Counted from the first letter of the stretch, positions 8,094 to 17,661 are shown. The stretch is 64,000 nucleotides of DNA from Desulfomicrobium escambiense DSM 10707 (GCF_000428825.1 NZ_AUAR01000010.1:109559-173558); one strand, 5' to 3'. Program-made: numbers and translations. The notes: generated by a model not told the origin, from the sequence alone.

Positions 8094-9689
8094 ATGGGTA
8101 GTTTGCGCTGGAGGGCATTGCTTGCCGCGTTCGTGATTGTGGTGGCCTTGATTTACGTCCTGCCGTCCATTCCTTCGATTCGCACTTCTTCGCTGGGGGC
8201 CGTGCTGCCGTCCGAAGAAATCAACCTCGGTCTGGACCTCAAGGGCGGCATCCACCTGACCCTGGGCGTGGATCTCGACACCGCCCTGGCCAACGCCATT
8301 ACCAGCGCCGGCCAGGATTTGAGGGTCGAGGCCCGCGAAAAAAAGGTGCTCGTCCTGCGGCCTCGTCTGCTGGGCACGCGCCAGCTGGAGTTCACCCTGG
8401 TCAAGAAGGAGCAGCAGCCTGAGATCGACGACCTGCTCAAGGCGCGCTTCGGCAGCTTCGATGTGACCACGCGCGAGGAATCAGGCAACGGTCAGATGCG
8501 CTACGTACTGACGGCCTCGGAGAAGTACATCAAATATCTCGAGGATCTGACCATGGATCAGGCCCTCAAGACCATCCGCAACCGCATCGACCAGTTCGGC
8601 GTGGCCGAGCCCGACATCCGCAAGCAGCAGGACAACCGCATCATCGTACAGTTGCCTGGCCTCGACGACCCCAAGCGGGCCATCAACATCATCGGCCGCA
8701 CAGCCCATCTCGAATTCAAGCTGGTCGACGAGGGTGCCGACGTCCAGGCCGCCGTGGCCGGCAAGGTGCCCGCCGAGAGCGAACTCGCCTATCTCGTCGA
8801 CAAGCGCGGCGGTGCGGAGGTCAAGACCCCCATCGTCCTCAAGTCCGAGGTCGTGCTCACGGGCGAGTACATCACCGACGCCAACGTGCAGTTCGACTCG
8901 TACGGTCAGGCCTACGTCGGCATGAATTTCAACGCCCGCGGGGCCCGCATCTTCGAGGACGTGACCGCTGCCAACGTCAAGAAGCGCCTGGCCATCGTGC
9001 TCGACGGCACGGTCCACTCCGCCCCGGTCATCCAGGACCGCATCGGCGGCGGTCGCGCCTCCATCACCGGCCACTTCACGACCGAAGAGGCCCACGACCT
9101 GGCGGTCGTCCTGCGGGCCGGCTCCCTCCCGGCGCCCGTGACCATCCTCGAGGAACGGACGGTCGGTCCTTCCCTCGGGCAGGAATCCATCGACGCCGGC
9201 ATGATCGCCGCGCTGATCGGAGGCGTGTTCGTGGTTGTCTTCATGTCGGTATACTACCGCAAGGCCGGACTCATCGCGGCCTTCGAGGTCGTTCTCGACA
9301 TCATGCTGATCCTGGCCGGGCTGGCCGCCTTCGGCGCGACGCTGACCCTGCCTGGCATCGCCGGCATCATCCTGACGCTGGGCATGGCCGTGGACGCCAA
9401 CGTGCTCATCTACGAACGCATCCGCGAGGAACTGCGCCACGGCGAATCCGTGGCGTCGGCCATTGGCAACGGCTTTTCCCGTGCGACCGTGACCATCCTC
9501 GATTCCAACCTGACCACGGTCATCGCCGCCGTCATCCTGTACCAGTTCGGCACCGGGCCCGTGCGCGGCTTCGCCGTGACCCTGACGCTTGGCATCCTGG
9601 CGTCCATGTTCACGGCGATCTTCGTGTCCCGCATCTTCTTCGACGCCTGGCTGGCCAGAAGGCAGCCCGGAACCCAACCGAGCATTTAA
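8094..9689 (+). CDS. secD: Protein translocase subunit SecD
   Basis: SecD works with SecF to drive late steps of Sec export using the proton motive force. The 531-residue product has an N-terminal membrane helix (about 8-25), the LGLDLKGGIHL motif, a large periplasmic P1 domain, and a C-terminal five-helix RND-type membrane block with the GMAVDANVLIYERIREEL motif (conserved Asp in helix 4). I chose ATG 8094 because AAGG lies 9 bases upstream; ATG 8085 is in frame but directly abuts that site. Confidence 0.95.
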   Translation: MGSLRWRALLAAFVIVVALIYVLPSIPSIRTSSLGAVLPSEEINLGLDLKGGIHLTLGVDLDTALANAITSAGQDLRVEAREKKVLVLRPRLLGTRQLEFTLVKKEQQPEIDDLLKARFGSFDVTTREESGNGQMRYVLTASEKYIKYLEDLTMDQALKTIRNRIDQFGVAEPDIRKQQDNRIIVQLPGLDDPKRAINIIGRTAHLEFKLVDEGADVQAAVAGKVPAESELAYLVDKRGGAEVKTPIVLKSEVVLTGEYITDANVQFDSYGQAYVGMNFNARGARIFEDVTAANVKKRLAIVLDGTVHSAPVIQDRIGGGRASITGHFTTEEAHDLAVVLRAGSLPAPVTILEERTVGPSLGQESIDAGMIAALIGGVFVVVFMSVYYRKAGLIAAFEVVLDIMLILAGLAAFGATLTLPGIAGIILTLGMAVDANVLIYERIREELRHGESVASAIGNGFSRATVTILDSNLTTVIAAVILYQFGTGPVRGFAVTLTLGILASMFTAIFVSRIFFDAWLARRQPGTQPSI

Positions 9690-9699
9690 GGAGCCGACC

Positions 9700-10773
9700 A
9701 TGTCCTTTGAACTGATCAGACACGACACGAATGTAGATTTCGTCGGGCTGCGCAAATACGCCTACATCCTCTCCGCGGTGCTGCTCATCGCCGGTACGCT
9801 GTCCCTGCTTTTCAAGGGCGGGCCGCAGTACGGCATCGACTTCGCAGGTGGTTTCAACGTCCAGGTGCGATTCACCCAGGATGCCGAACTCGACAAGATC
9901 CGCACGGCGCTCAACAGCCCGGTTCTGCCCGGTCTCGTCGTGCAGGACTTCGGTGACGCCGCCGACCACGAGGTGCTGCTGCGCGTCTCCTTCGCCGACC
10001 AGTCGACTAACCAGGTCCGCGACGCGGTTTCCGCCGGGCTCGACGCCCAGTTCGGAGCCGGAGCGCACGAGATCCAGCGTCTGGAAATGGTCGGGCCCAA
10101 GGTCGGTGCCGACCTGCGAGAGAAGGCGCTGCAGGCCATCTTCTACGCCGTACTGCTCATCGCAACCTACATTTCCGGACGCTTCGAGCAGAAGTGGATG
10201 GTCGCCGGCTTCATGGCCGCCGGGCTTTCCGCGGTGGTCTATGTCCTCGACCTTCTGAACGCACCCACGAGCATGTCCGTCATCGCGGCCACCGTCGCCA
10301 CGCTGGTGCTGTGCGTGGTGCTGCGGCTCAAGTACGCCCTGGGCGCCATGGTCGCCCTCATCCACGACGTCATGATTCCGCTGGGGTTCTTCTCCCTCAT
10401 GAACAAGGACGTCGACCTGACCATCATCGCGGCGCTCCTGACCATCGTCGGCTACTCCCTGAACGATACCATCATCGTCTACGACCGTATCCGCGAAAAC
10501 CTGCGGGCCAAGGTCGCGCCCTCGCTGGATACGGTCATCAACCGTTCCGTGAACCAGACCCTGTCCCGGACCATCATCACCTCGGGCACGACCTTCCTGG
10601 CCGTCCTGGCCCTCTACATCTTCGGTGGAGGCGTGATCCACGACTTCGCCCTGTGCATGCTGCTGGGCGTCCTGGCCGGAACCTACTCCTCCATCTATGT
10701 CGCCGCCCCCGTGCTTGGCTTTTTCAAGCCGCGCATTGACGTGGAGGATGCTCCCAAGGCCGCTGCAGCCTGA
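9700..10773 (+). CDS. secF: Protein translocase subunit SecF
   Basis: The 357-residue partner of SecD has an N-terminal helix, the YGIDFAGGFNVQV motif, a short periplasmic domain and a C-terminal membrane block with SLNDTIIVYDRIREN, the SecF equivalent of the RND helix-4 motif. AAGGAG sits 7 bases before ATG 9700, and only 10 bases separate it from secD, so the two are translated from one message. A strong terminator follows. Confidence 0.96.
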   Translation: MSFELIRHDTNVDFVGLRKYAYILSAVLLIAGTLSLLFKGGPQYGIDFAGGFNVQVRFTQDAELDKIRTALNSPVLPGLVVQDFGDAADHEVLLRVSFADQSTNQVRDAVSAGLDAQFGAGAHEIQRLEMVGPKVGADLREKALQAIFYAVLLIATYISGRFEQKWMVAGFMAAGLSAVVYVLDLLNAPTSMSVIAATVATLVLCVVLRLKYALGAMVALIHDVMIPLGFFSLMNKDVDLTIIAALLTIVGYSLNDTIIVYDRIRENLRAKVAPSLDTVINRSVNQTLSRTIITSGTTFLAVLALYIFGGGVIHDFALCMLLGVLAGTYSSIYVAAPVLGFFKPRIDVEDAPKAAAA

Positions 10774-10797
10774 GTCCGCTTCGGTTTCATCGTATTC

Positions 10798-10826
10798 AAA
10801 GCGCTCTTCGGAGCGCTTTTTTTTTT
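10798..10826 (+). terminator. Rho-independent terminator after secF
   Basis: A 9-bp perfect stem (AAAGCGCTC / GAGCGCTTT) closed by the stable TTCG tetraloop is followed by an uninterrupted run of T residues. It ends the yajC-secD-secF unit. Confidence 0.93.
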
Positions 10827-11146
10827 GGGGAAAAAAACGGGCTGTTACAATTTCTTTGCACCGGCTTTGAACGAAACGGGCGGAGTGTGACGGCGCATAT
10901 TGTGAAATTTATAACTAAATGACGGTCAAAATGACAGGAATCTGCTCCTGCATTTGGTGAAAAATGTGACAAAAGGTGCAAGTGCCGTTATCGGCACGCG
11001 AAAGTTGCCAATTTTTCCGGAGTGGTGGTAGAGGGGGCTAACAATTTTTGCATGTTTTCGTCTCCAAAGGCGCTCTGTCGACGATGGCGAGGAAAATTTT
11101 CGGTCAGAACCACATCTTTGTACAACGGGAGAGAAAGGGAGGTTTT
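10827..11146 (+). promoter_or_regulatory. Regulatory region upstream of the TauE/SafE gene
   Basis: This 320-bp gap is AT-rich for the genome. It contains two TGTGA-type motifs (near 10886 and 10966) and an operator-like inverted repeat GTGCCG-TTAT-CGGCAC at 10982-10997. The permease gene is the only rightward gene it can serve. I infer regulated transcription; a precise -35/-10 is not assigned. Confidence 0.4.
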
Positions 11147-12391
11147 ATGAAACGTTTTTATGTCATGATCGTAACCGCACTTGTCGCTCTGGCGTGCGTA
11201 TCCGCGCCCCTGTGGGCTCAGGACAACGCTTCCGCCCCGCAGGCTGCGCCCGCGGCTGTCGAACAGGCCGCCACACCTGCCGCCGCCCCTGCCGCCGAAG
11301 CGACCAAGGCCGCCGCTCCTGCCGGCAACAAGCTGCAGATGGCCATCGCCAAGGCCCCCGTGGGCACCGAAAAGGGTCAGATCGATCCGGCCAAGCCCGC
11401 CGGCTTCCTGGGCATCCCCGGCGCGCCGCAGGTCAACGTCATTCTGGCTCTGATCTGGGCGATCTGGGTAGGCTGGATCTTCTCCACCGTCGGCGCTTTC
11501 GGCGGCGTCATGGCCGGTGTCGGCCACATGACGATCTTCGGTCTCGGCGCCTATGCAAAGACGTTCAAGGGCACCGCCCCTGAGCTGAACAAGACCGTCA
11601 CGGACTCCATTCGTGCATCCAACCAGTTCCTGGTCGGTCTGTCCGCCCTGATCTCCTCCATCAACTACGGCAAGATGGGCCGCCTCGTGTTCCCTCTGGC
11701 CATCGCACTGGGCCTCGGCTCCCTGCTGGGCGCCTGGGGTTCCGCCACTCTGACCGCCGGCAAGGTGTCCTTCTCGCAGTATCAGGGCTGGTTTGGTCTG
11801 TTCGTCCTGGGTCTGGGCATGTTCCTGTTCTGGGATACTTCCGCCGCGGGTCAGGCCAAAAAGAGCAAGGCCAAGCAGGCTGCCAAGGCTTTTGAAGAGG
11901 CCGTCAAGGCTCAGAAGGCCGGCAGCGGCGCAGCCCCGACCGGCGTGAAGATTCTCGGCATGAGCATCTCCAAGGTCGACTTCACCTTCTGCGGCGTCAA
12001 TTTCAGCTTCAACCCCATCCTGCCCATCGTCGGCGGTGTCGTCATCTCCGCCGTGGCCGCGTTCCTCGGCGTCGGCGGCGGCTTCCTGCTGGTGCCCTTC
12101 CTGACCGCCATCACCGAACTGCCCATGTACCTGGCCGCCGGCACTTCCGCCCTGGCCGTTCTGGTCAGCATGATCACCAGCATCCTGACGCTCATGACCA
12201 AGGGTACTCCCATTGACTGGGCCCTGATCGGCACCGAGATGGTCGGTATCGCCATCGGTTCCATCGTCGGTCCCTATACGTCCAAGTACCTCTCCGACAA
12301 GCTGCTCAAGCGCATCTTCATCGTGCTGGCGCTGTACGTCGGTATCGATTACGTCCTGCGCGGCTTCTTCGACTACAAGATCTTCGGCTAG
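11147..12391 (+). CDS. TauE/SafE (TSUP) family membrane permease
   Basis: A 414-residue polytopic membrane protein. A signal-like first helix ending LWAQ (about 1-24) is followed by an Ala/Pro-rich linker (about 25-65), then two TSUP half-repeats, each with the Gly-rich helix signature (GAFGGVMAGVGHMTIFG and FLGVGGGFLLVPF). TSUP proteins export or import small sulfur or organic anions such as sulfite, sulfoacetate or taurine. In a sulfate reducer a sulfur oxyanion is a reasonable guess but is inference. GGGAGG lies 6 bases before ATG 11147. The lysine- and alanine-rich loop between repeats (about 240-265) is an extra feature. It stands alone, between two terminators. Confidence 0.82.
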   Translation: MKRFYVMIVTALVALACVSAPLWAQDNASAPQAAPAAVEQAATPAAAPAAEATKAAAPAGNKLQMAIAKAPVGTEKGQIDPAKPAGFLGIPGAPQVNVILALIWAIWVGWIFSTVGAFGGVMAGVGHMTIFGLGAYAKTFKGTAPELNKTVTDSIRASNQFLVGLSALISSINYGKMGRLVFPLAIALGLGSLLGAWGSATLTAGKVSFSQYQGWFGLFVLGLGMFLFWDTSAAGQAKKSKAKQAAKAFEEAVKAQKAGSGAAPTGVKILGMSISKVDFTFCGVNFSFNPILPIVGGVVISAVAAFLGVGGGFLLVPFLTAITELPMYLAAGTSALAVLVSMITSILTLMTKGTPIDWALIGTEMVGIAIGSIVGPYTSKYLSDKLLKRIFIVLALYVGIDYVLRGFFDYKIFG

Positions 12392-12419
12392 TCGTTCCGC
12401 TTCTGCAGGCTGTCGCGAA

Positions 12420-12448
12420 GGCCCCGGTTCATGCCGGGGCCTTTTTTT
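12420..12448 (+). terminator. Rho-independent terminator after the TauE/SafE gene
   Basis: An 8-bp GC stem (GGCCCCGG / CCGGGGCC) with a 6-base loop is followed by seven T residues. Confidence 0.92.
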
Positions 12449-12550
12449 CTCCCTTTTCACAATTGTCGAGGCCGTCGGACTCGGTTATGGCTTTAGGTCG
12501 AAGCACGGCGGGATCGTCCTCGCACTATTTCATCAAGGACTGACGAACCT

Positions 12551-13204
12551 ATGGGTATGTTCCGGGATTTTCTTGTTGCCCTTGACCCCTTTGTGATCTG
12601 GGCATTCCGCGTGTCCGACGAACCCTGGGTGGGTTTTCTGGTCGGTTCCCTGATCCTGAACCTTGTTTGCGTGATGTTTGGCGATGTCACGTCCATTCTG
12701 GCCCGCAGGCTGAACAGGAAGGTCTACGGCGCCTATCACGACGAAATGGTCAAACATCACAATCTGTCGGTGCAGGCACTGCGCAGTTCCGACAAGGACG
12801 CTTACAAGGCCGTCAACAAGCAGGCCCATGAAGCCTTCGGCAAATATTTTTTCAGTCAGGCAGGAGCGTTCGCCCTGTCCATCTGGCCGCTGCCTTTCGC
12901 CCTCGCCTGGATGGAGATGCGCTTCGGCGGCATCTCCATGGATTTGCCCTTTTCGATCCCGGGTGTGGGGACCAGCGTTTTCTATCCGTTCTTTTTCATA
13001 CCGATCTACATAGCGACGCGTCTCGCCTACGGAAAGATCATGCGCATGTTGCCTGCCTACCGTCGGGTCCTTGAATGGACCAGGCACGGCAAGGGCGAGG
13101 AAATGCTGTCTTTCGTGGAACTGCTCAAGCCTTCGCCGGAACGGGATGCCGATGCGACGGTTGTGAACGAAAAGGATGGGCCGGAGGGGAAGGAAAAGCC
13201 ATGA
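12551..13204 (+). CDS. Three-helix membrane protein, Oxa1-superfamily-like layout
   Basis: I do not recognise a named family with certainty. The 217-residue protein has one membrane helix (about 26-48), a charged, probably helical cytosolic stretch (about 50-102, rich in K/H/E), then two more helices (about 103-121 and 142-160) joined by a Pro/Gly loop, and a hydrophilic acidic tail. One helix, coiled cytosolic region, then a pair of helices is the pattern of DUF106/EMC3/TMCO1 proteins, remote relatives of YidC/Oxa1. It precedes a large soluble gene by 67 bases and may be co-transcribed with it. Confidence 0.55.
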   Translation: MGMFRDFLVALDPFVIWAFRVSDEPWVGFLVGSLILNLVCVMFGDVTSILARRLNRKVYGAYHDEMVKHHNLSVQALRSSDKDAYKAVNKQAHEAFGKYFFSQAGAFALSIWPLPFALAWMEMRFGGISMDLPFSIPGVGTSVFYPFFFIPIYIATRLAYGKIMRMLPAYRRVLEWTRHGKGEEMLSFVELLKPSPERDADATVVNEKDGPEGKEKP

Positions 13205-13271
13205 GGCGGGGGATCGAGAACGTCCGGCGCGTTGCTGCCGGCCTCGTAACCGGACGGGGCGGGGAGAGGTG

Positions 13272-14978
13272 ATGGGCGAATTCGGCCTCTTCTCTCACTG
13301 GACTTTCGAGACGTTCGCGCCCGGCTCGATTCCGCGCGTCAAATACAACGCATTCCGGGACATCCAGAGGCAGTCGGCCTTCTGCTTCTCATTGCTGGCC
13401 ACCTATGACGAGCTCCTGACGGGCGACAGGGTCGTTGACTGGAGCATGATCTCGAAGCTGACCGACAGGCTGACCATAGGCATCCGGAAACTCGTGGACC
13501 TCCTGCAGGCCATGAATCCCGTTGAGTTCATGGATGCGCACGACTGGTTCACCAAACTCGCCTTCTACGCCAGGATGTCCACGGCACATGCGGCCATCGC
13601 CGCGACCCCTCCCTATCTTGAAGCCATTGCCGGCGTCCGTCCGGGGCATCCGCTGGCCTGGGTCCGCATGCATCTGCCCGATGCGGTCGGCGAGTCCGGG
13701 CTCGTCATCACGCCTGCCCTGTACCAGTATCTCGTCGAGGCCAACGACCTGCGTCCGCGACTCGACGCGCTGCTGCGCCAGCTCGACCTTTCCGACGAGG
13801 CCCTGGTCGAGGCCGTGAGCGAAAAGCTCGTGTCCATGCTCCTGTCCGCAAGACTGCCCGAACGCCTGTGCGCGGAACTGGAGATCGAGGCCACGGAGCT
13901 GACCACGGGGGGTGAACTGCTGGACGTGCTGGTGCTGGTCGGCAGCGGCGAGGATGCGGTGCTTATCGGCAGGCAGAGCGGGGTGCGTGCGGCCGACTTT
14001 TTCACGGCCTGGATCGGTGCGGTGTGCTGCAAATTCTCGCCGTCGTCCCTGACCCTGCGCCTTGGGCTCGGCCTGGCTGACGAGGAGCACCCCCTGACGG
14101 TGCTGGTCTATCCGGGCGGAAAGGATGCGGCGAAAGCCTGCGATCTGTGGCGGGGGAAGCCGGACGCCGGGGCCCTGTTGCGCCGTGTGGGGCAGATCGT
14201 CCCGCGAATCAGCCAGCTGCATGTCTTCCGCGCCCAGGGCGAGGCTCTGCGGCCCGAACAGTGCCGTTCCCTGCACGATCTGGTCTGCCTTTGCCTGGAA
14301 CGCGGACTGTCCCAGATTTTCGCCTTCGCCGGCGAGCCTGCGCGCGGCCTGAGCGGCATCAAGCAGATGCGTCTGGAGATTCCGGTCGTCATCAACTCCT
14401 TCAACCTCGGCGGCGGCCTTTTTCCCACGGCTGCGGAACGGGCGGTCATCTCCATGGAGGACGTGCGTTCCATCCCGGCCTGGTCCTTCCTTATGGGCCT
14501 CGTCAACCCGGTCGTGACCTGGCCCGTGTCCGAGCACGGCGAAGCCCCGCACGGCGAGGCCTCGGCCATGCCGCACTACAGCAGCTACGCGGTCCTGGCC
14601 CAGTGCTTCATGCACTGCACCCTGCGGCTGGAGCAGAATCTGTATGTCGTGGAGTGCCGGTGTGAGGACGAAACCCCAGGCTATATCCAGTTCCGCTGCA
14701 TGTTCGGCGGGCCGGGCGCCAGGGAGCGGGTGCGGCTGGTCGAGACTGTCCGCGCCATTCTGGAGGCGGAGGGGTTCGCGGTGGATTCGCGGGGCAACTA
14801 TCTGACGGCTATGCGCAGCGGCGTGGAGGACGTGTTCATCCAGCGCAATCTGGTTGGACTGGGACTGCTGGTGGCCTGGCTGCAGGTCAGGGGCGCGGAC
14901 GCGGCCGCCATGGACGCGGGGGAGGGGGCGGCCGCCTTTCGCCGGCTGGTCGTGGAAGCGCGTTCCAACCCCCTCTGA
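13272..14978 (+). CDS. Uncharacterised 568-residue protein, C-terminus like PEP/pyruvate-binding proteins
   Basis: A soluble protein with no membrane helices or signal peptide. The N-terminal 150 residues are helical. The C-terminal 120 residues (HYSSYAVL..., YIQFRCMFGG, ILEAEGFAVDSRGNYLTA) recall the terminal module I remember from large PEP-synthase-like proteins of delta-proteobacteria, but the ATP-grasp and phospho-histidine domains of those enzymes are missing. The similarity is from memory and not verified. GGGGAGAGG precedes ATG 13272. It follows the three-helix membrane gene and is convergent with nadB. The function is unknown; a sensory or regulatory role is only speculation. Confidence 0.5.
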   Translation: MGEFGLFSHWTFETFAPGSIPRVKYNAFRDIQRQSAFCFSLLATYDELLTGDRVVDWSMISKLTDRLTIGIRKLVDLLQAMNPVEFMDAHDWFTKLAFYARMSTAHAAIAATPPYLEAIAGVRPGHPLAWVRMHLPDAVGESGLVITPALYQYLVEANDLRPRLDALLRQLDLSDEALVEAVSEKLVSMLLSARLPERLCAELEIEATELTTGGELLDVLVLVGSGEDAVLIGRQSGVRAADFFTAWIGAVCCKFSPSSLTLRLGLGLADEEHPLTVLVYPGGKDAAKACDLWRGKPDAGALLRRVGQIVPRISQLHVFRAQGEALRPEQCRSLHDLVCLCLERGLSQIFAFAGEPARGLSGIKQMRLEIPVVINSFNLGGGLFPTAAERAVISMEDVRSIPAWSFLMGLVNPVVTWPVSEHGEAPHGEASAMPHYSSYAVLAQCFMHCTLRLEQNLYVVECRCEDETPGYIQFRCMFGGPGARERVRLVETVRAILEAEGFAVDSRGNYLTAMRSGVEDVFIQRNLVGLGLLVAWLQVRGADAAAMDAGEGAAAFRRLVVEARSNPL

Positions 14979-15044
14979 TTCTCCCGGTCCCGTCCAGCCG
15001 ACTGTTGAAAATTCAGGACGAGCAGGTCGTTGAAAAACGGCCCG

Positions 15045-16631
15045 CTAATCCTTGCGGTAGTGGCAGCCGCGCGTGGTCTTGTTGCGCAGCGCCGCCGTGG
15101 TCACGATGTAGGCCGTCTGGCAGCCGTGGAAGAGGTCCACGGATTCCTTGCAGACGCGGATGGAGCGATAGAAGGTGTGCAGCCTCTTGTTCAGGTTGCG
15201 CAGGTCCTCGAAGGCGCGTTCCAGGCGCGGCGTGGTGCGCACGATGCCCATGTAGTTCCACATGGTGCTGCGGATGGTGGCCCAGTCCTGGTTGATGAGG
15301 GCCGGGTCCTCCATCTCGGTCTTGCCGGAGGTGATCCAGTCCGCGATGGAGTCCTGCAGGCGCTGGCACAGGGCGCACGAATTTTCCGCATAGCGCTGGT
15401 TGATGTCGTCGGCCGCGCTCATCCCCCACAACACCCCTTCCAGCAGCGAGGTCGAGGCCAGGCGGTTGGCCCCGTGCACGCCCGTGCAGGCGATTTCGCC
15501 CGCCGCGTACAGCGCCTCCAGGGTGCTGCGCCCGCGCCTGTCCACCAGCACGCCGCCGCAGGAATAATGCGCCGCCGGGACCACCGGGATGGGGTCCTTG
15601 GACATGTCGATGCCGATTTCCTTGCACTTGGCGTAGATGGTCGGGAAGCGCTTGCGCAGGTTCTGATCCACGAAGTTGGCAGCGTCCAGGAAGACGCAGT
15701 CCTCTCCGCTTTTCAGCATCTCGTCGACGATGGCCCGGGCCACGATGTCGCGCGGGGCCAGTTCCATGCGCTCGTCGTAGCGGGCCATGAAGCGCTCGCC
15801 CTTGACGTTGAAGAGCCTGGCGCCCTCGCCGCGCACGGCCTCGGAAATGAGGAACTTGCGGTCCGAGCGGTGGAAGAGGGCCGTGGGGTGGAACTGGATG
15901 TACTCCAGGTTCATGACCGTGGCCCCGGCGCGGTGGGCCATGGCCATGCCCGAGCCGATGGACGAGGACGTGTTGGTCGTGTGCAGGAAGATCTGCCCGA
16001 GGCCTCCGGTGCACAGGACCGTGAAGTCGGCCAGGATGGTGTTTGGCTCGCCCGTCTCGCCGTTGAAGACGTAGGCCCCGACGCACTGGTTGTTCAGCTG
16101 GTAGCGGTATTCGAGTTTTGTGGAGTGGTGGCGGGTGGCCAGCAGGTCGATGGCCGTGCGGCGGAACAGGACCCGGATGTTGGGGTGGGCCAGCACGGCC
16201 TTGACCAGACTGTCCTGGATGGCCCGGCCCGTGTAGTCGGCGCAGGTCAGGATGCGGTGCACGGAGTGGCCGCCTTCCCGGGTCAGGTAGAAGTCGCCGC
16301 TCTCGGTGCGGTCGAAGGGCACCTGCACGCGCTCCAGGAGAATGCGCTCCACCGCCCGCGGCCCTTCTTCGCAGAGATGGCTGACGGCGTCGGCGTAGTT
16401 GAACTCCCACCCGGCCTTGGTGATGTCCCGCGCCAGCTGTTCCGGCGTTTCCTCGGGGTTTTTGTAGATGATGCCGCCTTGGGCCAGGGCGGTGTTGCCG
16501 TTGTCGAGGGTGGAGCCGGAAGAGAGCAGGGTCACTTCGCGTCCCTTGTCGGCCAGGCACAGGGCCGCGGTGCAGCCGGCGATGCCCGATCCGATGACCA
16601 GGACCTCGGTTTTCATGCGAGAGGATGTCAT
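15045..16631 (-). CDS. nadB: L-aspartate oxidase
   Basis: NadB oxidises L-aspartate to iminoaspartate, the first step of de novo NAD synthesis, with FAD. The 528-residue protein has the FAD dinucleotide loop (VIGSGIAGCTAAL), the SGSTLDNGNTALAQGGI substrate/FAD region, the HRAGATVMNLEYIQFHPTAL motif and HYSCGGVLVD, all typical of NadB rather than of fumarate reductase. The C-terminal three-helix domain is present. The start follows nadA by 9 bases. An internal ATG at 16616 would remove five residues. It is the last gene of a nadC-nadA-nadB operon. Confidence 0.95.
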   Translation of the reverse strand: MTSSRMKTEVLVIGSGIAGCTAALCLADKGREVTLLSSGSTLDNGNTALAQGGIIYKNPEETPEQLARDITKAGWEFNYADAVSHLCEEGPRAVERILLERVQVPFDRTESGDFYLTREGGHSVHRILTCADYTGRAIQDSLVKAVLAHPNIRVLFRRTAIDLLATRHHSTKLEYRYQLNNQCVGAYVFNGETGEPNTILADFTVLCTGGLGQIFLHTTNTSSSIGSGMAMAHRAGATVMNLEYIQFHPTALFHRSDRKFLISEAVRGEGARLFNVKGERFMARYDERMELAPRDIVARAIVDEMLKSGEDCVFLDAANFVDQNLRKRFPTIYAKCKEIGIDMSKDPIPVVPAAHYSCGGVLVDRRGRSTLEALYAAGEIACTGVHGANRLASTSLLEGVLWGMSAADDINQRYAENSCALCQRLQDSIADWITSGKTEMEDPALINQDWATIRSTMWNYMGIVRTTPRLERAFEDLRNLNKRLHTFYRSIRVCKESVDLFHGCQTAYIVTTAALRNKTTRGCHYRKD

Positions 16632-16641
16632 GACATGTGTC

Positions 16642-17661
16642 CTATCGGCAGGCGTCGAGCATGCGCTGCAGGGCTATGCGCGCGGGCTGGGCGATGTCGT
16701 CGTCGACCCGCACGGGCTCGGCCGTGTCCAGGGCCGTGAGAGTGCGGGCCAGGTTTTCTTCGGTGATCTTGGCCATGTTCGAGCACAGGGCCGTGCGCAG
16801 CGGACGGACGGTCCTGTCGGTGTGGCGCAGCGCCAGGCGGTTGACCAGATTCCACTCGGTGCCGACGTAGATGGTGCTGCCGGCCGGGGCCTCGGCCACG
16901 GCCTTGATGAGGTACGAGGTCGAGCCCGCGCCGTCGGCCATGGCCACGACCTCGGGGCTGCATTCGGGGTGGACCAGGACCAGGGCGCCGGGCTCGTCGC
17001 GGCGGATGGCCGAGACGTGTTCGGTGTGGAACAGGGCGTGGACGGCGCACAGGCCGGGCCAGAGGTAGATGCTCGCCGACGGGTCGGCGGCCGGCACGAA
17101 GCGTCCCTGGCCGCGGATGTCGAGGCGCATGGTCCGGGCAGGGTCGATGCCCAGGGCGCGCGCCGTGTTCCGTCCGAGATTGGCGTCGGGCATGAACAGC
17201 ACGCCGTCGCCCTGGCCCAGGGCCCAGCTCATCATGGTCTTGGCGTTGGCCGACGTGCAGACGCTGCCGCCGTGCCTGCCGCAGACGGCCTTCACGGCGG
17301 CCGAGGAGTTGACGTAGGTCAGGGGGATGATGTGCGCCCCGTCCCGGTTGAGGGCCGTCAGGACCTTCTCCGCCAGGGCCGCGGGCACCATGTCGGCCAT
17401 GACGCAGCTGGCGTTTTCGTCGGGGATGTGTACCTTCTGCCCCGTTCTGGCCAGGATGGCCGCGGTCTCGGCCATGAAGTGCACGCCGCAGAAGACGATG
17501 TGCTCGGCGTCCAGGCCGTCGATGCGCTGGGCCAGTTCGAGGGAGTCGCCCAGGATGTCCGCGTGGCGGACCACGTCATCGGCCTGGTAGTGGTGGGCCA
17601 GGATGCAGAGCTTCGTGCCCAGCGCTTCCTTGCGTGCGGTGATGGTCCGGGTCGGCGTCAT
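16642..17661 (-). CDS. nadA: Quinolinate synthase A
   Basis: NadA condenses iminoaspartate with dihydroxyacetone phosphate to quinolinate using a [4Fe-4S] cluster. The 339-residue protein starts with ILAHHYQADDV, and the three cluster cysteines are visible in AVCGRHGG, HPECSPEV and ALCSNM. The start codon overlaps the nadC stop by four bases (ATGA), and GGGGG lies 7 bases upstream, so translation is coupled to nadC. Confidence 0.96.
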   Translation of the reverse strand: MTPTRTITARKEALGTKLCILAHHYQADDVVRHADILGDSLELAQRIDGLDAEHIVFCGVHFMAETAAILARTGQKVHIPDENASCVMADMVPAALAEKVLTALNRDGAHIIPLTYVNSSAAVKAVCGRHGGSVCTSANAKTMMSWALGQGDGVLFMPDANLGRNTARALGIDPARTMRLDIRGQGRFVPAADPSASIYLWPGLCAVHALFHTEHVSAIRRDEPGALVLVHPECSPEVVAMADGAGSTSYLIKAVAEAPAGSTIYVGTEWNLVNRLALRHTDRTVRPLRTALCSNMAKITEENLARTLTALDTAEPVRVDDDIAQPARIALQRMLDACR

